NCBI RefSeq assembly: GCF_900105395.1
Contig: NZ_LT629775.1
Coordinates: 1,550,001-1,614,000 of the forward strand
Direction of reading: 5' to 3'
Source: Streptomyces sp. TLI_053
Lineage (GTDB): Bacteria > Actinomycetota > Actinomycetes > Streptomycetales > Streptomycetaceae
Length of the DNA stretch: 64,000 nucleotides
Shown piece after piece: positions 1 through 10,401 of the stretch. The number at the start of each line of letters is the position of its first letter. The stretch's first letter is position 1. The position numbers and the translations under genes are program-made. The notes under the pieces were generated by a model. That model was not told the DNA's origin. It worked only from the letters and a program-made list of their open reading frames with translations, and did not search any database.

Positions 1-329
1 ACCCGCCAGGCGGCCTCCCGGTGCCGCCGCACGGTGTCACCGTCCAGCACGTCGTCGTACAGCAGCGAGAGGTTGTGCACCACCTCCACCGCGGCGGCGG
101 CCGGTACCGCCCGCCGGCGGTCCCCGCCGGCCGCCCCGGCGCAGGCCAGTGTCAGCGCCGCGCGGACGAACTTCCCGCCCTGTCCGGGGCCTTCCCCGGA
201 CCAGCCGAACTGGTAGGCCGCCACCCGCCCCGCGCTCCCGCCCAAACGGTCGACCCACGAACGCAGTTGACCGTCGCAGGCCTCCCCGGCCGCCCGCAGC
301 AGCCGCTCCGCCGACACCTCTCCCGCCAC
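1..329 (-). CDS. Isoprenyl (polyprenyl) diphosphate synthase, N-terminal part
   Basis: The gene runs off the left edge; about 109 N-terminal residues are visible. The family condenses isopentenyl diphosphate onto an allylic diphosphate to make prenyl chains for quinones, carotenoids or terpenes. Seen: a GGKFVRAAL segment (equivalent of the usual GGKRLRP) and VEVVHNLSLLYDDVLDGD, in which DDVLD is the first Asp-rich Mg2+-diphosphate motif, followed by TVRRHREAAW. The GTG at 329 is chosen because AAGGGG lies just upstream; a GTG at 317 is also possible. The second Asp-rich motif lies outside the window, so chain length cannot be judged. It is divergent from the esterase gene at 514. Confidence 0.85.
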   Translation of the reverse strand, partial: MAGEVSAERLLRAAGEACDGQLRSWVDRLGGSAGRVAAYQFGWSGEGPGQGGKFVRAALTLACAGAAGGDRRRAVPAAAAVEVVHNLSLLYDDVLDGDTVRRHREAAWR

Positions 330-513
330 GCCCCGCCCCTTCGTCCGTTCCCCGCACCTTCACCGGCGTGCTGCGACGATCCTCCCCCGCCCCCGCGCTC
401 CCCCGAGCACCGAGGCCACCGCCGGGGGCCGGCCGTGCTCGATCTGGTGGCGGCGGGGCGATCCGCCTAGGGTGAGCCGGCGTCCAAGTCGCTTACTCGA
501 AGGGTGGTCGAGG

Positions 514-1701
514 ATGATCCGGCGCCGAACGCTGCTGACCTTCGCGGGTGCGGGAGGTGCGGCGCTGACAGTGCCGGGTGCCGCCGCCGCGCATGCCGCC
601 CCCGCTCCCGCCGCCGCCGGCGGCGCGGGACCCGGTCCGGTCGACCTGCCGGGGCCGACCGTGCGACGGCCGGTCGGCACGCTGTCGCTGCGGCTGGTCG
701 ACCGGCACCGGCGGGACCCGTTCGCCCCGGTGCCGGGACCGCGCGAGCTGATGGTGCAGCTCTGGTACCCCGCAACCGGGACCGCCGGGCGGGCACGCGC
801 GGCGTACACCACGGCGCGGGTCGCGGCCGTGCTGGATCGGAGCGCCTTCCTCGACCCGGGCACGCTCGGCCGGTTGCGCCCGACCGCGCGGGTGGCCGCG
901 CCGCCCGTCCCGGGGACGCTCCCGCTGCTGCTGCTCGGGCACGGCCGCAAGGGCGGTCGCAGCAACTGCACGGCACTGGCCGAGGAGTTGGCCGCGCACG
1001 GCTACCTGGTCGCGGCACTCGACCACACCTATGACGCGGCGGCCGTGGAGTTCCCGGACGGCCGGGTGGTGCTGAGCGCGCTGGAGGACGAGCCCGCCGA
1101 CTGGGACGCCGCCGAGCGCAGGGAGATCGCCGTCCGGACGGCCGATCTGCGTTTCGTGGCGACGGAGTTGACCACCGGCCGGACGGTCCGGCGGCAGGCC
1201 GGACTGCCGTGCGCCGACCCGGCGCGGATCGGGGTGCTCGGCCACTCGATGGGCGGCGCCGCGGCCGCCGAGGCGGTCCGGCAGGACCGGCGGTTCGCGG
1301 CCGGACTGGACCTGGACGGCGGGCTCTTCGGCTCGCCGGTGCCGGACGAGGGTCTGGACCGGCCGTTCCTGCTGCTCACCGCGCTGGACGACCACGACAC
1401 CTGGCGGCGCTGGCGCGAGCACCAGCGCGGTTGGGGACGACACCTGCGACAGGGCGGCTCCGGTCATCTGAGCTTCACGGACCTGCCGCACGCGGCCGGC
1501 CCGGGACGCGTGGCCGAGCACCTGCCGCCGGAGGTCTGCGCCCAGTTGTTCGGCGCCATCGCGCCGGAGCGCGCGACCGAGCTGGCGCGGACGTACGTGC
1601 GGGCGTACTTCGACCGCTTCCTGCGCGGGCGCCCCACGCCGCTGCTGAACGCTCCCTCGCCGCGCCACCCGGAGATCTCGTTCGTCTGGAGCCGCGGCTG
1701 A
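514..1701 (+). CDS. Exported alpha/beta-hydrolase, PAF-acetylhydrolase/chlorophyllase-like
   Basis: Predicted secreted esterase or lipase. The N-terminus MIRRRTLLTFAGAGGAAL carries a twin-arginine-type signal with an Ala-rich cleavage region. The alpha/beta-hydrolase core shows an oxyanion-side GHGRKGGRSN segment and the nucleophile elbow GHSMGG with Ser245; later Asp and His residues (DLDGG, SGHLSFTDL) fit a catalytic triad. The overall pattern resembles the platelet-activating-factor acetylhydrolase/chlorophyllase group, which hydrolyses ester bonds. The substrate is not predictable. ATG 514 has GAAGGG nine bases upstream and places the Arg pair at the N-terminus, so it is preferred over an in-frame ATG at 472. 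It stands alone, transcribed away from the prenyl synthase gene. Confidence 0.8.
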   Translation: MIRRRTLLTFAGAGGAALTVPGAAAAHAAPAPAAAGGAGPGPVDLPGPTVRRPVGTLSLRLVDRHRRDPFAPVPGPRELMVQLWYPATGTAGRARAAYTTARVAAVLDRSAFLDPGTLGRLRPTARVAAPPVPGTLPLLLLGHGRKGGRSNCTALAEELAAHGYLVAALDHTYDAAAVEFPDGRVVLSALEDEPADWDAAERREIAVRTADLRFVATELTTGRTVRRQAGLPCADPARIGVLGHSMGGAAAAEAVRQDRRFAAGLDLDGGLFGSPVPDEGLDRPFLLLTALDDHDTWRRWREHQRGWGRHLRQGGSGHLSFTDLPHAAGPGRVAEHLPPEVCAQLFGAIAPERATELARTYVRAYFDRFLRGRPTPLLNAPSPRHPEISFVWSRG

Positions 1702-1763
1702 GGAGAGGTCGTCCCGGCCGCCCGGGGCGCGCTCCGGCCCGCCACCCGACGGCCTCGGGCCCG

Positions 1764-2363
1764 CTACCCGGCGGCCTCGGGCTCGCGGCCGAAGAACGCG
1801 GCGAGCCGGTCGTACACCGGCGCGTCCTCGGCGACCGGGACCTCCGGGCCGAAGGCGTGCTGCTCCTCCTCGCTCCCCCGGTACTCGGGCCGCAGCGCGC
1901 CGCGCGCCCAGTCCAGCGCCGCCCGCCCGACCTCCTGGTCGAGCCCGCTCGTGGACTGGCCGGTGGCCCGGGCGAGGTCCCAGCCGTGCACGGCGAACTC
2001 GGCGATCTGCTGGTCCACCGGGAAGCGGGCCGGCAGTTCCCCGGCGCCGGGGATCTCGATGACGCCGCCGAGGTCGCCGGCCTCCCGCCAGGCGGCCACC
2101 AGACGCTCCGCGCCGGCCTCGAAGCGGTGCAGCCAGTCCTCCTCGACCCGCTCGAAGGGCTCCGACCAGTCGGGCGTGCCGCCCTCCGCCCGGACGGTGA
2201 ACTGCCGCAGGTCGTGCAGCAGGTGACTGATCAGCTGTCCGACGTCCCAGGAGCGGCAGGGGGTCGGGTGGCCGGCGAGTTCGGTGCCGACGCCGTCGAT
2301 CAGCCCGGCGGTCTGCGCGAGCGCGCGGGCGAGCAGCTCGATCGGGTCTTCAGCTCCGGTCAT
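1764..2363 (-). CDS. TIGR03086-type DinB-fold metal-binding protein (maleylpyruvate-isomerase N-domain-like)
   Basis: A 199-residue protein of the actinobacterial DinB/mycothiol-dependent isomerase-like superfamily. Diagnostic pieces are TPCRSWDVGQLISHLLHDL near residue 33, an internal VDQQIAEFAVHGWDLARATG and a C-terminal PVYDRLAAFFGR. The His residues in ISHLL and AVHGW fit the usual metal site. Relatives use mycothiol as thiol cofactor or have unknown function. The ATG follows GGAGAGG by six bases. It probably does not belong to the gentisate operon 60 kb away, although that pathway in actinomycetes can use a mycothiol-dependent maleylpyruvate isomerase of this fold. Nothing here ties it to a specific substrate. 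Confidence 0.8.
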   Translation of the reverse strand: MTGAEDPIELLARALAQTAGLIDGVGTELAGHPTPCRSWDVGQLISHLLHDLRQFTVRAEGGTPDWSEPFERVEEDWLHRFEAGAERLVAAWREAGDLGGVIEIPGAGELPARFPVDQQIAEFAVHGWDLARATGQSTSGLDQEVGRAALDWARGALRPEYRGSEEEQHAFGPEVPVAEDAPVYDRLAAFFGREPEAAG

Positions 2364-2527
2364 GACGCACCTCTCCGTCGGCGGGGCCGTGCCGGCCCCT
2401 CGCGCGGGACCCGTGCTCGGGCGCGCGGCCGGTCGGACGCGCGCCCGAGCACGTGGTCGGACGGGCCGATCGTAAACGCGGGCACCGACAACCGGCCCGG
2501 AGCCGCCCCCCGGGCCGCTCGTCGGCG

Positions 2528-2615
2528 TGTCCGGCCGGTCCGGCCGGTCCGGCCGGGCGACGGACCGGCAGGACGACGGACCGCCCGGGCGGCGGACCGA
2601 CCGGGCGGCGGACCG
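2528..2615. repeat. Low-complexity GTCCGGCC / GGCGGACCGACC repeats
   Basis: Short imperfect tandem repeats (GTCCGGCCG three times, then GGCGGACCGACC-type units) fill the gap between the DinB-fold gene and the SDR gene. They contain no gene. Their alternating CCGG and GGCC content could form hairpins downstream of the SDR gene, but no single clean stem-loop stands out. Confidence 0.6.
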
Positions 2616-2623
2616 ACCGCCGG

Positions 2624-3415
2624 TCAGCCCGCGAAGCCGCCGTCCACGGCGATCTCGGCGCCGGTGATGTACCGGCCCTCCGCACCGGCCAGGTGCGCGA
2701 CCGTGGCGGCGACGTCGGAGGCCCGCCCGAAGCCGCCGACCGCGGTGAAGCCGGACTGGAAGTCGGCCCCGGGACCGTCCGCCGGGTTCATGTCGGTGTC
2801 GATCGGGCCGGGGTGGATCACATTGACGGTGATCCCGCGCGGGCCCAGCTCTCGGGCCAGCGTCTTGGTGAGCCCGATCATCGCGGCCTTGCTGGTGGCG
2901 TAGAGGCTGCCGCCCGCGAAGGCGGCCCGCTTGGCCATGCAGCTGCCGATGGTGACGATCCGCCCGCCCTCGCCCAGGTGGGCCGCGGCCGCCTGGGCGA
3001 ACAGGTACGGCGCGCGGACGTTGACCTCCAGCACCCGGTCGACGTCGGCGAGGGCGGTCTCCTCGATCGGGCCGACGTGGCCCACCCCGGCATTGTTGAC
3101 CAGGATGTCGAGGCGGCCGAAGCGCTCGGCCACCGCCTCGACCACGGCGCGGACCTCCTCCGGGTCGGCGCTGTCCGCGCGGACCGCCCAGCCGCGCCGG
3201 CCCATCGCGGTGATCTTGGCAGCGACGGCCTCGGCCCGCTCGGCGCTGCCCAGGTAGGTCACCACCACGTCGGCGCCGTCCTCGGCGAGCCGCAGGGCCA
3301 CCGCCTCCCCGATCCCCCGGCTGCCGCCGGTCACCAGAGCCACCTTGCCGTCGAGCGCCGCTATACCGGTCGTGATCGTCATGTTGTCAGAACTCCTCGT
3401 GTCGTTCGTGGACAT
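2624..3415 (-). CDS. SDR family NAD(P)-dependent oxidoreductase
   Basis: Classical short-chain dehydrogenase/reductase of about 263 residues. It shows the Rossmann TGGSRGIG cofactor motif, LVNNAG, a catalytic Ser followed by YATSKAAM (YxxxK), NVIHPGPIDT and the typical C-terminal AVDGGFAG. The Arg in GGSRGIG is compatible with NADP(H). The substrate is unknown. The start at 3415 is favoured by GAGGA seven bases upstream; an ATG at 3382 is also preceded by GAGGAG, at a longer spacing. It is monocistronic, with no recognisable regulator beside it. Confidence 0.88.
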   Translation of the reverse strand: MSTNDTRSSDNMTITTGIAALDGKVALVTGGSRGIGEAVALRLAEDGADVVVTYLGSAERAEAVAAKITAMGRRGWAVRADSADPEEVRAVVEAVAERFGRLDILVNNAGVGHVGPIEETALADVDRVLEVNVRAPYLFAQAAAAHLGEGGRIVTIGSCMAKRAAFAGGSLYATSKAAMIGLTKTLARELGPRGITVNVIHPGPIDTDMNPADGPGADFQSGFTAVGGFGRASDVAATVAHLAGAEGRYITGAEIAVDGGFAG

Positions 3416-3569
3416 GACTCGATCCTCGGCCGTGGCGCCCCGGGAGTCCGGCGGTATTCGGACGTCGCGTTCAACGTTCAACTACCATCGGCGCGCCCCG
3501 ACCGCGCGCCTCCGCACACGCCGCGCGCGGGACGCGCCCCGCGCGCCCCACCACTGCCCCCGACACGCC

Positions 3570-3601
3570 GAACGGCCGCCCCGGGGGCAGGGCGGCCGTT
3601 C
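3570..3601 (-). terminator. Stem-loop downstream of the Rpf-like gene
   Basis: A perfect 12-bp inverted repeat (3570-3581 with 3590-3601, arm GAACGGCCGCCC) with an 8-base loop lies 35 bases after the stop codon of the minus-strand Rpf-LysM gene. There is no U-tract, as is usual for actinomycete terminators. It could also limit read-through from the plus side. Confidence 0.75.
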
Positions 3602-3635
3602 GGTCCACCGGGGTGCGGGACCCGATGGGGCGGGG

Positions 3636-5021
<1,386 letters not shown>

Positions 5022-5049
5022 ACCGCCGACCGGACGGCCCGTCGGCGGT
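5022..5049 (-). terminator. Stem-loop downstream of the NarL-type regulator
   Basis: A 9-bp perfect inverted repeat (ACCGCCGAC at 5022-5030, GTCGGCGGT at 5041-5049) with a 10-base loop lies 25 bases past the regulator's stop codon. Confidence 0.6.
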
Positions 5050-5073
5050 GCCCGAACGGGCCGTCAGCACGGC

Positions 5074-5742
5074 TCAGCCGATGCCGCCCAACCCCGCGTC
5101 CCGGGCCAGCAGCGCCGCCTGCACCCGGTTCTCGCACCCCAGCTTGGCCAGGATCCGGCTGACGTACGTCTTCACCGTCGCCTCGCTCATGTGGATCCGG
5201 GCCCCGGCGTCCGCGTTGGACAGCCCCTCGCCCAGCAGCGCCAGCACCTCCAGCTCGCGCTCGGTCAGCACCTCCAGCCGCCGCCGGGCCCGGGCTCCGC
5301 GCGCCGCCGCCGGCCCCGCCCCACCGTCGGCCAGCGAGTCGACGATGTGCCGGGTCGCGGCGGGCGACAGGAAGGCGTGCCCCGTGGCGGCCGCCCGGAC
5401 GGCCTGGATCAGCTCGGCCGGCGCGGTGTCCTTCAGGAGGAAGCCGGCACCACCGTCGCTCACGGCGCGCAGCACGTTGTCGCGCTCCCCGAAGGTGGTG
5501 AGGATCAGCGCCCGCGCGCCGGGCGCGACCCTCGGCAGCTCGGCGAGCGCCGACAGGCCGTCCAGCACCGGCATCTGGATGTCCAGCAGGACGACGTCCA
5601 CCCGGTGCGCGCGGGCGAGGTCCAGCGCCTGCCGGCCGTCGGCGGCCTCGGCCACCACGTCGATGTCCTCGGCGGAGGACAGGATCATCCTGATCCCGGC
5701 CCGGATGAGCGGCTCGTCATCGGCGACGAGGACTCGGATCAC
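5074..5742 (-). CDS. NarL/FixJ-type response regulator
   Basis: A 222-residue response regulator. The receiver domain (1-120) has the acidic pocket ADDE at 7-10, phospho-acceptor Asp54 in VLLDIQMP, Thr82/83 and Lys104 in FLLKD. The C-terminal LuxR-type helix-turn-helix starts at LTERELEVLALL and includes SNADAGARIHMSEATVKTYVSRILAKL. It is the DNA-binding partner of the kinase encoded immediately upstream in the same operon (99-base gap). The start is GTG at 5742, preceded by AAGGGG about ten bases upstream. The target genes cannot be read from the sequence. Confidence 0.93.
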   Translation of the reverse strand: MIRVLVADDEPLIRAGIRMILSSAEDIDVVAEAADGRQALDLARAHRVDVVLLDIQMPVLDGLSALAELPRVAPGARALILTTFGERDNVLRAVSDGGAGFLLKDTAPAELIQAVRAAATGHAFLSPAATRHIVDSLADGGAGPAAARGARARRRLEVLTERELEVLALLGEGLSNADAGARIHMSEATVKTYVSRILAKLGCENRVQAALLARDAGLGGIG

Positions 5743-5841
5743 TGCTGGTCATCCCCTTGGTACTGGTCCTGGCGGACGGCTCCCGACGGTGCGGCGGCGG
5801 ACCGGCCGGTGCCCCGCGGACCATCCTGGCATCCCCGTCGC

Positions 5842-7563
5842 TCACTGCTTCACCCGGTAGTGCTGCTTCTCGACCAGCACCCCGTCCTTGAAGCAGAACC
5901 GGACGACGGCGTCCTCGCCGAAGGCCGTCCCCCCGTTGTCGTCGAAGAGGTAGCGGACGCAGACCGACCCCTCCGGCGGGGTGGGGCCGGTGCCCTCCAG
6001 GTTCCGCAGGAAGAAGTCGCTGCCCCGCGGCAGCTGCTCGCGCACCTCCGCCTCCGGCATGCCGAGCTCCGCGCTGTCGTAGACCGACCGCCTCACCGTG
6101 GAATCCTCCGCGCCCCGGACGAAACCGACCACGCCCCAGATCAGCAGTCCGAGCACGGCCGCCAGCACCGTCACCCCGCCGACCGCGCAGCCGATCGCCG
6201 GGCTGCGCCGCTTCGGCGGCCCGGCCGCCGCCCCGGGCAGCCCGCCCGGCCAGGCATCCGCCTCCGGATACGCGGCCGCGATCTCCGGACCGGCCGCCGA
6301 CCCGGTGTCGACGCCCTGGGCGCCGGCGCCGTCCACCCCCCGGTAGGGCAGCACGGCGGCCAGCCGGAACCCGGCCCCCGGGGTCGGACCGGCGTGCACC
6401 ATCCCACCGACCAGCCGCGCCCGCTCGCGCAACCCGGTCAGCCCCTGGCCCCCGCTCACCACCGCCGGGGCGGCGCCACCGGCGCGCACCCCCACCGGTT
6501 CGGGCGCCGCCGGATTCACCACCTCCACCACCAGCGCGTCCGGCTCGTAGCGCAGCGCCACCGTGATCGGCGCCCCGGGAGCGTGCTTGTGCGCGTTGGT
6601 CAGCGCCTCCTGCACCACCCGGTACGCCGCGTGCCCGGCGGACGCGGCCAGCGGACGGCGCTCGCCGTCCCGGACCAGCGAGACCGGCGTGCCGGCCGCG
6701 CGGGAGGAGGCGACCAGCCCCTCGATCCCGTCCACTCCCCCGCCGCCGCCCCCGGGCCCGGGCCCGGCCACCGGTGCCGCCCCCGGCCCCTGACCCGGCG
6801 GGAGCGCCGTCGACTCGTCGTGCAGCACGCCGACCACCTCGCGCAGCTCCCGCATCGCCGCGACCGCGGCCAGCCGCAGCACCCCGACCGCCTCGCGCTG
6901 CCGGTCGGTGAGCGTCCGGTCGACCTCCAGCGCCCCCGTGTGCACCGAGATCAGGGCCAGCTGGTGGCCCAGGCTGTCGTGCATGTCCTGGGCGATCCGG
7001 TGCCGCTCACGCAGCCGCGCCTGGTGCGCGATCATCGCGTGCTCGCGCACCAGCTGCTCGTTGCGCTCGCGCAGCGCGTCGGTCAGCGCCCGGCGCTGCG
7101 CCCGGTACCGGCCCCAGAGCGCGGGCAGCACCGCGAGCAGCAGATAGCCGCCCAAGGAGAATCCGACGATGAGCTTGGCGGGGATCTGCCCGGCGTCCTT
7201 CACCAGCCCGAACAGGGTCATCAGCACCCAGCCCGCGGCGAACGAGCCGGCCAGCACCCCGACCCTGCGGATCCGGGCGCCGGCGGACCAGCCGACGCAG
7301 ACCAGCAGCGGCAGCGTGCCGCCACCGAAGCCGCTGGCCACGGCGGTGAGCACCAGGGCGGTCGCGGGCAGGCCCCGGCGCAGCAGGAACAGGGCCGCGG
7401 AGACCAGCGCCGTCGGCACCGCCAGCCCGGTGCGGCTGAGCACCTCGATCGGCGCGGCGAGCCCGGCGATCAGCAGCGCGCCCACCAGCTCGCGCATCAC
7501 CAGCCGGAACCGCCAGGGCCCGGGAAGTGCCGTTCGAACCGCCTTCGACCAGGCCCTCGTCAT
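5842..7563 (-). CDS. NarL-family sensor histidine kinase with an extra C-terminal membrane segment and outer domain
   Basis: About 573 residues. N-terminal hydrophobic helices (about 25-150) form the membrane sensor. A HisKA_3 dimerisation helix with RHRIAQDMHDSLGHQLALIS carries the phospho-acceptor His (about 195), and an HATPase region follows with AYRVVQEALTNAHKHA and GLTGLRERARLVGG. The part after the ATPase is unusual: a linker, a second hydrophobic helix (about 457-482, IGCAVGGVTVLAAVLGLLIW) and about 90 residues starting with ELGMPEAEVREQLP that would lie outside the cell. GTG 7572 is an alternative start; ATG 7563 is preferred with GGGTGG upstream. It lies in an operon with the response regulator downstream. 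Confidence 0.9.
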   Translation of the reverse strand: MTRAWSKAVRTALPGPWRFRLVMRELVGALLIAGLAAPIEVLSRTGLAVPTALVSAALFLLRRGLPATALVLTAVASGFGGGTLPLLVCVGWSAGARIRRVGVLAGSFAAGWVLMTLFGLVKDAGQIPAKLIVGFSLGGYLLLAVLPALWGRYRAQRRALTDALRERNEQLVREHAMIAHQARLRERHRIAQDMHDSLGHQLALISVHTGALEVDRTLTDRQREAVGVLRLAAVAAMRELREVVGVLHDESTALPPGQGPGAAPVAGPGPGGGGGGVDGIEGLVASSRAAGTPVSLVRDGERRPLAASAGHAAYRVVQEALTNAHKHAPGAPITVALRYEPDALVVEVVNPAAPEPVGVRAGGAAPAVVSGGQGLTGLRERARLVGGMVHAGPTPGAGFRLAAVLPYRGVDGAGAQGVDTGSAAGPEIAAAYPEADAWPGGLPGAAAGPPKRRSPAIGCAVGGVTVLAAVLGLLIWGVVGFVRGAEDSTVRRSVYDSAELGMPEAEVREQLPRGSDFFLRNLEGTGPTPPEGSVCVRYLFDDNGGTAFGEDAVVRFCFKDGVLVEKQHYRVKQ

Positions 7564-7651
7564 GACGTCCACCCGTCGAGGCTAACGAATCGCTCCTGGT
7601 CACCGCCGTCACCGTTCGTCGCGGCCGGCACCGACGAAAGTCGCTCCCGCC

Positions 7652-7757
7652 ACCGGAACGGTCCGCCCCGGCCCCGCACACCCCTGCCTGGACGGTGCCC
7701 ACCCCGCCCCGCCCCGACCCGCACCGGAACGGCCCGGCCCGGCCCCGCACACCGACG
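7652..7757. repeat. Imperfect 36-base direct repeat upstream of the kinase gene
   Basis: ACCGGAACGG-TCCGCCCCGG-CCCCGCACACC (7652-7687) recurs with few changes at 7720-7755, followed by three CGCACCCG units. It lies between the SpoIIE phosphatase gene and the histidine-kinase gene, where a promoter is expected. It has no obvious dyad symmetry. Confidence 0.5.
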
Positions 7758-7788
7758 CACCCGCGCACCCGCGCACCCGCGCCGGGAG

Positions 7789-10338
7789 TCAGCGGTACCC
7801 GGTGAGCATCAGCGCCACGTCGTCGACCCGGTGCGTGGAGCCGACCTCCCGCAGCACCCGGTCGGCCAGGCCGTCCAACCCGGCGGTCGCGATCAGCCGG
7901 CCGACCTCCGGGCCCGCCAGCGCCGCCCGCAGCCGGTCCACCCCCGCGTCGATCTCCACCGCCGGGTCCTCGACCAGGCCGTCGGTGTACAGGGCGAGCA
8001 CCGAGCCCGGCTCCAGCCGCAGGTCGCTGACCGGGTACACGGCGTGCTGGTCGACACCGAGCAGCGGCCCGCCGGGCACCTCCAGCGCCTCGGCCCGCCC
8101 GTCCGGGTGGCGCAGCACCGGCGGCAGGTGGCCGGCCCGGGCGAGCAGGGCGGTGCCCTCTCCCGGGGTGAGGCGGACCAGGCAGCAGCTGGCGAGCAGT
8201 CCGGGATCGAGGTCGAGCAGCAGCTGATTGGTCCGGGCGAGCACCTCGTCCGGCGGAATGCCGCCGGTGGCGAAGGCCCGCACGGCGCTGCGCAGCTGGC
8301 CCATGGTGGCGGCGGCACCGACGCTGTGGCCCTCGACGTCGCCGATGACCAGGCAGAGGTCCCGCCCGGTGACGATGGCGTCGTACCAGTCGCCGCCGAT
8401 CTCCATGCCCTGGGTGCCGGGCAGGTAGCGGGCCGCGATCCGGATCCCGTCCAGGCGCGGCAGCCGGTGCGGGAGCAGCGCCTGCTGGAGGCCCCGGGCG
8501 AGGGTGAACTCGGCGTCGTACAGCCGGGCGCGCTCCAGGGCCTGGGCGATGAAGCCGGCCAGCGCGGTGAGCAGGCCGCGCTCCTCCAGGGTGAAGGGAC
8601 GGGGCCGGTCGAAGCCGAGGATGCAGCTGCCGACCGGGTGTCCGGAGGCGATCAGCGGCAGGAACGCCCAGGCGCCCATGTCGTCCAGCGCCAGTCCGGG
8701 GTAGGCGGCGGCGAGCTGCCCGACGTTCTCGAAGAAGATCGGGGTGCCGGTGCTGAGCGTTTCGGCCCCGGGCACCCGGGCGCCGACCGGGGTGCCCTCG
8801 AAGCGGTCGAGGAAGCCGTCGGGGTAGCCGCTCTGCGAGACCAGGTGCAGGTGCTTCTCGCGGATCGTGTAGATGGCGAGCTCCTGTCCGCCGAGAGCGG
8901 GGAGGATCTCGTCGGCCACCGCCCGGCAGACCTCGCGGACGGTGACCGCCTCGCTCAGCGCGCTGGCCAGCTGGAGCAGGTGGTACATGACGCCGAGGCC
9001 GGTCCAGGTGCCGGGCGCGGCGGGTTCGGCGGCCGGGGCGGCGGCGTCGGGCGGCGGGTCGGCGGCGACCACCCGGCCGGTGACGCCGTGCGCGTCGGGA
9101 TACAGCGAGAAGGCCAGCCAGTGGTCCGGCGGCCGGCGGGCGAGGAAGGCGGTGGGCTGCTGGGAGAGCAGGGCGGCCCGGTAGCGGTTCTCGTACACCG
9201 GGTCGGACAGCCAGGACAGCACCTGCCACGGGTGGTGGCCGACCAGGTCCTCGCGGCGGGCCTGGAGCAGCAGCTCGACGCTGTGGTTGGCGTAGGTGAT
9301 CCGGCCGTCCGGGTCGAGCGAGAAGACGCCCTCGCGCAGCCGCTCCACGGCGGCGGCCGCGGCGGTGCCGGTGCGGGTGTCGAGCACGGCGCCGACCAGG
9401 CGCCCGCGGGCCCGGGGGCCGTCGCGGGGCACCCGGGCCCAGAGTTCGACGGGATAGGGGTGGCCGTCCCGGTCCAGCACCCGCAGCCGCGCGGCGAGCA
9501 CCCGCCCCCGGTCGAGGGCTCCGCGCACCGCGGCCCGGAACTCCGGCAGGTCGCCGGGGGCGATCCGGGCGGCCAGGCTCTCGGCGCGGCCGTCGAAGTC
9601 GCCCGGGGCGAGCCCGAAGATCTCGCAGAACTGGTCGTCGGCGGCGACCTCGCCGAGCACCACGTCCCAGTCGAAGAGGCCGACCCGGGTGGTCGGCGCG
9701 GAGGGCGGGGTGAGTTCGACGACCGTGGTCTCGCCGTTCGGCTCGACCGGGTGGCCGGCCTCCTCCAGCCCGGCCAGTCCCGCGGCCAGCCGGGCGGCGA
9801 CCGCGCGCACGTGCCGGCGCGCGCCCTCGGGCACGCCGTCGTCCGAGGCGGCCCAGAGCACGCCGAGCACCCCGAAGACCTCCTCGCCCGCCCGGACCGG
9901 GACGCTGGCGGAGGCGAAGTCGTAGGGCAGGCCGACGGCGAGCTGCGGGAAGCGCCGCATGGTGTCCTCGGTGTCGGCGAGCAGGACCGTGCGGCCGGTG
10001 CGGTAGCTGACCGCGGTCGGCAGCGGGCCGGCGGCGGCGATCCGCCGGAACGGGCCGAGCACGGACAGCGGCACGCCCGCGACCGCGCACAGCACCAGCG
10101 AGCGGCGGTCGCGGGACCGCAGGTAGACGGTCGCGCCGTGCGCGTCGGTACCGCCGAGCACCGTCCGGACGGCGGCGGTCAGCAGGGCCTCCCGCTCCCG
10201 CGCGGGGTCCCGGCGCTCCGGGCCCAGCGGGTCCTGGGCAGCGCCGACCACTGGACGGTGCGGGTCGGGGCGCACCGCCCGGGCATCCCCGTCGCGAGGA
10301 GGCGGACCGGGCGGGTCCGCCGGAACACCCTGGCGCAT
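7789..10338 (-). CDS. Multi-sensor PP2C (SpoIIE) phosphatase with GAF-PAS-PAS-GAF input
   Basis: An 849-residue cytoplasmic Ser/Thr phosphatase of the RsbU/SpoIIE type. These enzymes dephosphorylate anti-anti-sigma factors to release stress sigma factors. In order: a GAF-like domain (about 48-190), a PAS (about 216-315) with LFDWDVVLGEVAADDQF, a PAS (about 325-430) with GVFSLDPDGRITYANHSVE, a GAF (about 450-620) and a SpoIIE domain (about 640-849) with MEIGGDWYDAI, VIGDVEGHSVGAAATM, RAGHLPPVL and LYTDGLVED, which supply the metal-binding Asp residues. The ATG at 10338 directly abuts GAGAGG, an unusually short spacing, so the exact start is uncertain. No partner anti-sigma gene lies next to it. 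Confidence 0.92.
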   Translation of the reverse strand: MRQGVPADPPGPPPRDGDARAVRPDPHRPVVGAAQDPLGPERRDPAREREALLTAAVRTVLGGTDAHGATVYLRSRDRRSLVLCAVAGVPLSVLGPFRRIAAAGPLPTAVSYRTGRTVLLADTEDTMRRFPQLAVGLPYDFASASVPVRAGEEVFGVLGVLWAASDDGVPEGARRHVRAVAARLAAGLAGLEEAGHPVEPNGETTVVELTPPSAPTTRVGLFDWDVVLGEVAADDQFCEIFGLAPGDFDGRAESLAARIAPGDLPEFRAAVRGALDRGRVLAARLRVLDRDGHPYPVELWARVPRDGPRARGRLVGAVLDTRTGTAAAAAVERLREGVFSLDPDGRITYANHSVELLLQARREDLVGHHPWQVLSWLSDPVYENRYRAALLSQQPTAFLARRPPDHWLAFSLYPDAHGVTGRVVAADPPPDAAAPAAEPAAPGTWTGLGVMYHLLQLASALSEAVTVREVCRAVADEILPALGGQELAIYTIREKHLHLVSQSGYPDGFLDRFEGTPVGARVPGAETLSTGTPIFFENVGQLAAAYPGLALDDMGAWAFLPLIASGHPVGSCILGFDRPRPFTLEERGLLTALAGFIAQALERARLYDAEFTLARGLQQALLPHRLPRLDGIRIAARYLPGTQGMEIGGDWYDAIVTGRDLCLVIGDVEGHSVGAAATMGQLRSAVRAFATGGIPPDEVLARTNQLLLDLDPGLLASCCLVRLTPGEGTALLARAGHLPPVLRHPDGRAEALEVPGGPLLGVDQHAVYPVSDLRLEPGSVLALYTDGLVEDPAVEIDAGVDRLRAALAGPEVGRLIATAGLDGLADRVLREVGSTHRVDDVALMLTGYR

Positions 10339-10401
10339 CCTCTCTTGCTACGCCGGGCCCCAGGGGCTGTCAAGACGAACCCCACCGGCCCCGGCGCACG
10401 C

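Noticed and set aside
1764..2363. DinB-fold protein as the maleylpyruvate isomerase of the gentisate pathway
   Set aside because: It is 60 kb away, in the widely distributed TIGR03086-type group, and has no link to the operon.
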